A DNA stretch of 64,000 bases, from NCBI RefSeq assembly GCF_000165125.1, contig NZ_AEIU01000075.1, positions 176,546 through 240,545 of the forward strand, read 5' to 3'. Positions within the stretch are counted from its first letter, which is position 1; the number at the start of each line of letters is the position of its first letter. Both the position numbers and the translations under genes were made by a program. This document shows positions 56,743 through 64,000 of the stretch, in pieces. Origin of the DNA: Vibrio caribbeanicus ATCC BAA-2122 (GTDB lineage Bacteria > Pseudomonadota > Gammaproteobacteria > Enterobacterales > Vibrionaceae). The notes below the pieces were generated by a model. The model was not told the DNA's origin. It worked only from the letters and a program-made list of their open reading frames with translations, and ran no database searches.

Positions 56743-58863
56743 AACCATAGAAGAATCTTTAGACTACCATGCACTTAATGCCATGCTGAATTTGCTAAGT
56801 GAACAAGGGGATATTCAGTTCTCAGCTGACAAAGAAGCAGCGCGGCAGTTTTTTCTTCAACACGTTAATCAAAATACAGTGTTCTTTCACAATCTTAAAG
56901 AGAAACTTGATTACCTCGTTAGTCATAATTATTACGAGGTCGAGGTTCTTTCTCAATACGATAGCCAGTTCTTGGATGAAATCTGGGATAGAGCTTACAA
57001 AGTAAAGTTTCGTTTTAGAACGTTTCTTGGGGCTTATAAGTTTTTCACTTCTTATGCATTGAAAACTCGTGATGGCAAACGCTACTTAGAGAGATTTGAA
57101 GACCGTGTTGTTATGACCGCTCTAACACTCGCTCGTGGTGATAAGGGTTTTGCTATTGATTTAATGGAAGAGGTTATTTACCAACGATTTCAGCCTGCAA
57201 CACCAACATTCACTAATGCTGGTAAACGAAGTCGAGGAGAATTAATTTCATGCTTTCTGCTTCGAATCGAAGACAACATGGAGAGTATCGGACGAGCTAT
57301 TAACTCATCATTACAGTTGTCAAGAAGAGGAGGGGGGTTGCACTTCTGTTAACCAATTTACGAGAAATGGGAGCCCCAATTAAAGGTATTACTGGTCAAA
57401 GCTCGGGTGTTATTCCCGTAATGAAACTACTTGAAGATAGTTTTTCTTACGCGAATCAGCTTGGTGCGAGACAAGGTGCGGGAGCGGTATATCTAAATGT
57501 TCACCACCCTGACATTATGCAGTTTCTTGATACGAAGAGAGAGAATGCCGACGAAAAAATTCGGATTAAAACTCTTAGCCTTGGAGTTGTTATTCCAGAT
57601 ATTACCTTGGAACTTGCTAAGCAAAATAAAGATATGTATTTGTTTTCTCCTTATGATGTGGAGCGCGTATATGGTGTTCCTTTTTCAGAAGTAAGTGTCA
57701 GCGAGAAGTACGATGAGATGGTTGATGATGCGCGTATTCAAAAAAGTAAAATTAGCGCAAGAGGGCTGTTCCAGACATTAGCTGAAATTCAGTTTGAGTC
57801 TGGTTACCCATACATAATGTTTGAAGATACGGTAAATCAAGCAAACCCCATAAATGGCCGCATTAATATGTCAAATTTATGCTCTGAGATTTTACAAGTT
57901 AATACAAGCTCTCAGTTTAACGAGGACCTAAGCTATCAGTCTCTAGGTCGGGACATTTCTTGTAATCTTGGCTCAATGAACATTGCAAAAGCGTTGGATG
58001 GTAAATCGATAGGTCATTCGGTTGAAGTGGCGATCAGAGCGTTGACTGCTGTATCTGAAATGAGTGCTATTGATAGTGTACCCTCAATACGAAAAGGCAA
58101 TGATGAGAGCCATGCGATCGGTTTGGGACAGATGAACCTACATGGGTTCCTTGCAAGAGAGGAAGTGCACTACGATTCTGATGAAGCTGTCGATTTCACT
58201 CGTTGTTATTTTGCTTGTGTACTGTTTTATTGCCTCAAGGCATCGAATCAATTGGCTCGCGAGAAGCAAAGCGTTTTTGATGGATTCGAGCAATCAGATT
58301 ATGCAGATGGGTCTTTTTTCGATAAGTATCTTGAGCAAGAATTTTCTCCTCAAACTGAGATGATTTCTCGTATTTTAGAACGTTTAGAGTTGTCGGTTCC
58401 CTCTAAAGAAGATTGGCTATGGTTGAAAGAGCAGGTAATGAAGAGTGGCTTGTATAATCGAAATTTACAGGCGATTCCACCGACAGGCTCGATAAGCTAC
58501 ATCAACGACTCTACTGCTTCTATTCATCCGGTTACCTCTAAAATTGAAATCCGCAAAGAGGGAAAAATTGGTCGTGTTTATTTCCCTGCTCCCTACTTGA
58601 CCAATGATAACTTGGAGTATTTTAGAGACGCTTATGAAATTGGTGCTGAGGCGATTATCGATGTTTATGCAGCAGCGACGGAACATGTCGATCAGGGTTT
58701 ATCCTGTACACTCTTTTTTAATGATGGCGTGACGACACGAGATATCAATAAAGCGCAAATTTATGCTTGGAAAAAACGGCTGAAAACTTTGTATTACATA
58801 AGAATGAGGCAGGCTGCTTTGGATGGTACACAAGTTGAGGGATGCGTATCTTGCGCACTTTAA
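56732..58863 (+). CDS. nrdE: Class Ib ribonucleotide reductase large subunit NrdE, interrupted by a -1 frameshift
   Basis: NrdE reduces ribonucleoside diphosphates to deoxy forms. Read as one gene with a -1 shift it gives 710 residues, close to the usual 714. Frame 1 covers residues 1-202 and would end at TAA 57350; the second frame continues to the normal C-terminus GCVSCAL. The shift is at GGA followed by six G (57332-57337). The expected continuation [19 protein letters not shown] needs one more G, or one base read twice. Everything else is intact. Three explanations are possible: sequence error in the homopolymer, a genuine inactivating mutation, or recoding/slippage on G6 aided by the SD-like AGGAGG. 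As written, the zero frame gives a 206-residue fragment. Confidence 0.9.
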
Positions 58864-59856
<993 letters not shown>

Positions 59857-59860
59857 ATTA

Positions 59861-59896
59861 AATAATAAGGCCCAGTGTAATCTGGACCTTATTATT
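59861..59896. terminator. Terminator after nrdF
   Basis: AATAATAAGG...CCAG and CTGG...CCTTATTATT form a stem of about 15 bp with one mismatch and a 6-base loop. It is placed between nrdF and the convergent small-subunit gene. Confidence 0.8.
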
Positions 59897-59918
59897 TAGA
59901 GTTACTCGACTTTCATTG

Positions 59919-60050
59919 CTAGACGAGTTCGGTACCTTCTTTCTTTGCTTTCCGTATGTCTTTGTAGAGACAGACGCACAGTAATACCATGACTCCGGCA
60001 GCAATAGCTGGCCACATCAAAACATAGAGAGTAAGCATTAAACTTGACAT
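59919..60050 (-). CDS. 43-residue single-span peptide, putative small subunit of the symporter
   Basis: The frame begins MSSLMLTLYVLMWPAIAAGV and ends KAKKEGTELV: one hydrophobic span (about residues 4-28) and a basic cytoplasmic tail. GAGGT six bases before the ATG is an excellent ribosome binding site, and the start lies inside the last codons of the symporter gene (13-base overlap), so the two are coupled. Such tiny partners are known beside some sodium symporters. It is shorter than most gene-calling cut-offs. Confidence 0.7.
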   Translation of the reverse strand: MSSLMLTLYVLMWPAIAAGVMVLLCVCLYKDIRKAKKEGTELV

Positions 60051-61702
60051 TGAGGCACCTCGTTTACTTTAGTTTCTTGCTCTGAAGGATCGTTGAATGA
60101 TACAACGCTACTGTTAATGCGATTAAAATCGAAATGAGTTTGCGATTTGAGACTGCATATAACACAGACCAATGTACTGGCACCGTAGGCGGTCATAGAA
60201 CTGAGGAGGACTGGGTAATCCCGAAGACCATCTAATGCAAATGGCGTGATGATAAGGAAAGCGGCTCCTCCAACAACGCAAGCCGCTCTTAAACCAAAGA
60301 AGCCAAATGTCATTAAACCAATAACAACACCGCCACCTACAGATGCGATAATCTCGAACAGTAAAGCAAACAAACCCTCAAACTCGATTAGTTGGAATCG
60401 TGTGACGAGAAAAGCACCAAAGCCAGCAATCGCTGCTCCTGTAAAAGCAATATTGTTGACTCTACTCCAATAAAGACTGGCAATCACAGGGAATACGATG
60501 GCTCCCCATAAAGCACCGACAAAAACTAACATGGTTAATATGTCGAATTTTAGGCATGCAAGCATTACAGCAGTAAAGGTTGCTGTAACCATAGTAACGC
60601 GTCCAACAAAGAGCATAGTTTTAGGATTTACTTTGCCTTTTGACAGGTGTTTACCATAGACATCTGTCATCACCAGCGCTGATAAAGCGGATAGGTCAGA
60701 ATCTGCTGTTGAAGATAGAGAACCAATAACCATGATAAAGAATAACCCGACAAAGAAAGGCGAGAGATAAGTGGCTGCCATCTGAGGTATCAGATTGTTA
60801 TATACACCATCTTGAGGAACGATACCTGCCAGTAAAGCGAGAAATCCAAGCATACCTAGGCCAATCACTATAGACGCATAACCAATCGTTGCCGTTATGA
60901 ATGTGGGCTTGAGCAGATCTTCTCTCACTGCGAACAAACGTTGAGCTATGGTCTGGTTTCCAATTGCGTAAGCAAGTACCGCAACAAAATAAGGAGCCCC
61001 TTGCTCAAGTATCGCCGTTTGTGAGTAGAAACTAGACTGTTCTGCGCTAATGTTAAGCATTCCTTTATCAAACAATTCACTTCCCCCAAGCTGGAAGAAA
61101 ATGATCGGGATGATCACCACAGCGGCAAAGATCATGGCGACCACTTGCCCAAAATCAGTTGTGACTGAAGAGCGGAACCCAGACCATATTGTATAGCTCA
61201 AAACTCCAACTCCAGCTATTACAACACCATGGATAAAACTCAACGGAGATAAAATTTCGAGTAGTGCGCCAGCTGCAGTAAAGTTCACTGTTAGACTTAT
61301 TAAACTACCGACGATATTCGAGCCTGCCATAATCATTTGACTCGAACGGCCGTGTCGAGCGTGCATAATTTCTGCGAGCGTGTGTGCTTTAGGAGCAACC
61401 TGTCTAAAACGTTTTCCAAAAGGATAAATAAAAAATATCATGAGAGCACCCCAAAAGCCGTAATGGAGTGCGCCTGAAAGGCCATACTTATAGCCAGAAG
61501 TTGCAGCTGCATAAAATGAAGCAGCCCAAATCCATGTGGCTGTCATACTGGCTGCAGCCATACCGAATCCAATAGAATTATTGGATACCATGTAGCCGTC
61601 GACGTTTTCTTCTTTTCGTGCCAGTGTTAATGACACTAAAAAAGTTAAACCATAAAAGCAGAACAGCAGTATGAGAGCTGTCTGAGTAGACATTTGATAC
61701 AT
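60038..61702 (-). CDS. Sodium:solute symporter (SSS family)
   Basis: The 554-residue protein has about thirteen membrane spans and SSS-family features: the opening LARKEENVDGYMVSNNSIG, FTAAGALLEILSP, and the sodium-site region GSLSSTADSDLSALSALV. It imports a solute with sodium; the substrate is unknown, with some resemblance to the urea/organic-acid branch. AAGG seven bases before the ATG supports the start. It lies between a zinc alcohol dehydrogenase (74 bases upstream) and the 43-residue peptide, suggesting uptake and oxidation of one alcohol- or hydroxyl-bearing substrate. Confidence 0.88.
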   Translation of the reverse strand: MYQMSTQTALILLFCFYGLTFLVSLTLARKEENVDGYMVSNNSIGFGMAAASMTATWIWAASFYAAATSGYKYGLSGALHYGFWGALMIFFIYPFGKRFRQVAPKAHTLAEIMHARHGRSSQMIMAGSNIVGSLISLTVNFTAAGALLEILSPLSFIHGVVIAGVGVLSYTIWSGFRSSVTTDFGQVVAMIFAAVVIIPIIFFQLGGSELFDKGMLNISAEQSSFYSQTAILEQGAPYFVAVLAYAIGNQTIAQRLFAVREDLLKPTFITATIGYASIVIGLGMLGFLALLAGIVPQDGVYNNLIPQMAATYLSPFFVGLFFIMVIGSLSSTADSDLSALSALVMTDVYGKHLSKGKVNPKTMLFVGRVTMVTATFTAVMLACLKFDILTMLVFVGALWGAIVFPVIASLYWSRVNNIAFTGAAIAGFGAFLVTRFQLIEFEGLFALLFEIIASVGGGVVIGLMTFGFFGLRAACVVGGAAFLIITPFALDGLRDYPVLLSSMTAYGASTLVCVICSLKSQTHFDFNRINSSVVSFNDPSEQETKVNEVPQCQV

Positions 61703-61776
61703 TGTTTCACCTTACTTCCCTGAACGAGAAAATAAACCGAGAAGAATGACCCCCGCATCTTGCGAGGGGAAAATCG
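61703..61776 (-). other. Intercistronic hairpin between the dehydrogenase and symporter genes
   Basis: The gap contains an 8-bp stem with one bulged A (CCCCCGCA/TGCGAGGGG) near 61750-61768. There is no good T-run, so it may adjust the ratio of the two transcripts. Confidence 0.35.
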
Positions 61777-62823
61777 TTATTTTTCTGTGTTACTTATAAT
61801 GACTTTCAAAGCATTATTCTTTTCGGCATTGATAAAGGTGTCGTAGGCTTGAGCTGTTTCTGATAAATCAAAGTGATGGGTGCGTAGTTTTTCTGGTTGC
61901 AAATGACCCGCACGGATTTGCTTGATTAAGTCTGGAGTGGTGTAGGTATGCACAAGACCAGCTGTCATTGTGAAGTTTCTTTTCCACATATCTTCAAGGT
62001 TTATTGGTGCAGATTTACCGTGTACTCCGAGAACAGCAATGTTTCCACCGGGACGAACTAATTTCTGGGACATATCCCAACCTGCAGGTATACCAATGGC
62101 CTCAATGACAACATCAACGCCGACGTTATCGGTCATCTCCAGAATCTGTTGAACGGCAGTATTTTCGGAGTTATTCAGAGTATGTGTCGCCCCTAACTCT
62201 TTTGCTGTTTCAAGACGATGAGGGTTATTATCGATCGCGTATATTTCGCTCGGAGAAAAGAATTTTGCAGTCATAAGTGCTGCTAAACCAACAGGGCCAC
62301 AACCGATAACAGCGACTGAATCGGCAGGCTTGAGCTTACCGTCTAATACTCCGACTTCATAGCCAGTTGGGAATATGTCGCTAAGAAAGACCAAAGATTC
62401 AATATCGATATCCTCTGGCGCAGGGAACAAACTATTATCACCGTGTGGAATTCTTACGTATTCGGCTTGGCAACCATCTATTTCGTTACCTAAAATCCAT
62501 CCCCCGTTTAAGCACTGACCGAATTGTGACTTATGGCACATGGAGCAAGTGCCGCATGAAGTGATACAAGACACGATGACTCTGTCTCCGGGTTTGAAGT
62601 TCGCAATGCGGCTACCGCATTCTTCAACAATTCCTACTCCTTCATGGCCCAGAATTGTATCATCTTTAAATGTGGAGACATTACCCCTTAATATGTGCAG
62701 GTCAGTACCACAGATCGTTGTTTTTTCAATTCGTACGATGACATCGGTATCTTCAATCAGTGTTGGTTTCGGTCTTTCTTGCAGAGAATGATTTCCCTGA
62801 CTATCTAATACATAAGCTTTCAC
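61777..62823 (-). CDS. Zinc-dependent medium-chain alcohol dehydrogenase
   Basis: The 348-residue MDR enzyme has catalytic zinc ligands C38 (ICGTD), H60-E61 (GHEGVG) and D149 (FLSDIF), the Asp being typical of the secondary-alcohol (TBADH-like) branch. Structural zinc ligands are C90, C93, C96 and C104. The nucleotide-binding motif is GCGPVGLAAL. It probably oxidises a secondary alcohol, polyol or related compound with NAD(P). It is the first gene of a presumed operon with the symporter, and a 675-base AT-rich region lies upstream. Confidence 0.9.
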   Translation of the reverse strand: MKAYVLDSQGNHSLQERPKPTLIEDTDVIVRIEKTTICGTDLHILRGNVSTFKDDTILGHEGVGIVEECGSRIANFKPGDRVIVSCITSCGTCSMCHKSQFGQCLNGGWILGNEIDGCQAEYVRIPHGDNSLFPAPEDIDIESLVFLSDIFPTGYEVGVLDGKLKPADSVAVIGCGPVGLAALMTAKFFSPSEIYAIDNNPHRLETAKELGATHTLNNSENTAVQQILEMTDNVGVDVVIEAIGIPAGWDMSQKLVRPGGNIAVLGVHGKSAPINLEDMWKRNFTMTAGLVHTYTTPDLIKQIRAGHLQPEKLRTHHFDLSETAQAYDTFINAEKNNALKVIISNTEK

Positions 62824-63498
62824 TTTTGCCTCACCTTTTAAGTAATTACAAACGTTGTTAATAAATCTAGAATTAATAATAATTTAAAATAGATATCTTC
62901 CTTTTCTTTTATAATCTTTAATGTCAATAAAAGTGACTAATGTTTAAAGATCCCCAAAGGAAAGTTGAAAAATTATTGCACATGTAAATAAAAAGTAAAT
63001 TTAATTGGGGTAGTTTTTTGTGATCTAATTCTTTTTGTTTTTTTTAAATAGTGATTATTTGAACGATACACGGTTAAATGAAGCTATTTTTTCAATTATT
63101 TAAAGATGTATAATTTATTTTCACTTAAATTCATATGTTGATAAATTTTTTAAGATTAGCTTGTAGTTGAGCAGTGGATACATGTTGTTATTTCTATAAA
63201 AAGTTTATAGAAGTCAATTTTATAGTTCGAGTTCGATAGGCAGAATTTTTAGTTTATATATCCAATTGATAATAGAGTTCAGGTTTCAGTTCATGGTCAT
63301 AGTATTTAAGTTAGGAAAGCAATGCTGAAAAATGGTGGGTTTTTTTCTAGGTTGTGATGATATAGTTAGCCATTTGTCGGCCCCTGAAGGCAAAATGACC
63401 TTTTTTAAAATTAACCTTTCTGGATGAGCCTTGCAATTTTAGACTACTAGGTATGAAGGCTTAAAATCTCAGAATAGTGAGAGTAACGAGGATAAAAA
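62824..63498. other. Long AT-rich intergenic region, no gene seen
   Basis: The 675 bases separate the divergent dehydrogenase operon and the MAPEG gene. They are strongly AT-rich between about 62860 and 63200. I found no ORF with a ribosome binding site, no clear operator and no tRNA-like structure; an unseen small RNA cannot be excluded. Confidence 0.4.
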
Positions 63499-63882
63499 AT
63501 GACAATATTAATATTTAGTTTGATCTCAGCAGCTTTGCTTCCCTATATCGCTAAAATACCTGTAGCTATCGCGATGAATAAAGAGGGAGGGTATGACAAC
63601 AATCATCCGCGAGACCAGCAAGCGAAGCTACAAGGCTTTGGCGCTCGGGCATTAGCTGCGCATCAGAATGCTTTTGAATCACTTATCGTTTTTTCATCTG
63701 CGATTTTGCTCGCGATCGCAACAGAGACCGTTGGTGACACTATCGAAATACTAGCAATAACGCATATCATCGCTAGAGTGCTTTATCATATCCTCTATTT
63801 AATCAATATTGGTATCTTGCGCTCCCTGTCATGGGGCGTCGGTATTATTTGTTCATTTATCATCATGGTGCAATGTGTTTAA
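63499..63882 (+). CDS. MAPEG family membrane protein
   Basis: The 127-residue protein has four membrane spans and the MAPEG pattern: a first span, the NKEGGYDNNHPRDQQAKLQGFGARALAAHQNAFE loop with the conserved RA..NxxE block, and the RVLYHILYLINIGILRSLSW region. Family members conjugate glutathione or act in lipid-peroxide metabolism; bacterial roles are mostly unknown. GAGGA six bases before the ATG supports the start. Confidence 0.85.
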   Translation: MTILIFSLISAALLPYIAKIPVAIAMNKEGGYDNNHPRDQQAKLQGFGARALAAHQNAFESLIVFSSAILLAIATETVGDTIEILAITHIIARVLYHILYLINIGILRSLSWGVGIICSFIIMVQCV

Positions 63883-63891
63883 AAGGCTGTT

Positions 63892-64000
63892 TATACCCAA
63901 GTAACCTCAAGATGCTAGGTTCAGCGAGAATGGCTTGCTTTACAGGCAAGGCAACGATTTGAAAATCTAGCCATCTAAATTGAAAATCGGTAACGAGGCA
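63892..64000 (+). repeat. Left end of another interspersed element copy, running off the window
   Basis: From TATACCCAAGTAACCTCAAG onward the 109 bases match the left part of the element at 18509 with only a few changes (for example CTTTACAGG for CTTAACAGG and AAATCGG for AAGTCGG). The copy is cut by the window edge. Confidence 0.8.

Noticed and set aside
57367-58863. Separate short NrdE starting at ATG 57367
   Set aside because: That ATG is an internal Met of NrdE (REMGAPIK) with no ribosome binding site; the upstream frame supplies the missing N-terminus, so this is one gene with a frameshift.

Overview
The window reads as a chromosomal segment of a marine gamma-proteobacterium of the Vibrionaceae, most likely Vibrio. 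This rests on the gene content and order (ycjX-ycjF-tyrR-rimJ, pabB-nudL-sdaA, an imelysin iron operon followed by ycbB/ycbK/ycbL homologues, class I fumarase next to pabB), on several small gamma-proteobacterial families of unknown function (DUF2797, DUF3392, DUF2982, DUF2947), and on a short interspersed element with TATACCC ends. The species cannot be named from sequence alone. I see no rRNA, tRNA, CRISPR array, prophage or transposase gene.

Layout. 1-2.1 kb: trxB and a DUF2797 protein. 2.1-6.7 kb: an accessory-looking patch with a 1123-residue secreted protein of unknown function and an orphan 160-residue protein. 6.7-13.1 kb: sanA, DUF3392, maeA, a DEAH-type helicase and a small outer-membrane barrel. 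13.1-21.2 kb: amino-acid genes (aspC, a MocR/GntR regulator, asnS, tyrP) with a complete 267-bp repeat and undescribed short ORFs before tyrP. 20.5-22.2 kb: a divergent LysE exporter/LysR regulator pair around an 11-bp inverted repeat. 22.4-30.3 kb: an outer-membrane barrel, sdaC-sdaA (serine uptake and deamination), nudL, pabB and class I fumarase. 30.4-36.7 kb: ycjX-ycjF, tyrR, rimJ, DUF2947, a 55-residue ORF with a TTG start, and ribA. 36.8-41.7 kb: a Fur-box-led operon of imelysin, dihaem DUF1111 protein, imelysin-like lipoprotein and DUF1513 protein, probably for periplasmic iron acquisition. 41.8-44.8 kb: L,D-transpeptidase, Tat-exported M15 peptidase and glyoxalase II-like hydrolase.

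44.8-50.8 kb is a mixed stretch: a DUF2982 membrane protein, a lysine-rich winged-helix protein, a DOPA-dioxygenase-like protein, a patatin phospholipase, a small gene under a near-consensus LexA box, RarD, an orphan KDPG aldolase and a PilZ protein. 50.9-55.7 kb holds a long PLP decarboxylase, a chemoreceptor and azurin. 56.0-59.9 kb is the class Ib ribonucleotide reductase operon nrdHIEF; two NrdR boxes lie over its promoter elements, a palindromic Fur box follows, and nrdE carries a -1 frameshift at a run of six G. 59.9-62.8 kb is an operon for a zinc alcohol dehydrogenase, a sodium/solute symporter and a 43-residue single-span partner peptide. The window ends with a MAPEG protein and the left end of another repeat copy.

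The strongest leads are the nrdE frameshift, the SOS-controlled 70-residue protein, the large secreted protein with a degenerate zincin-like EELGH motif, the coupled short ORFs upstream of tyrP, and the small symporter subunit.
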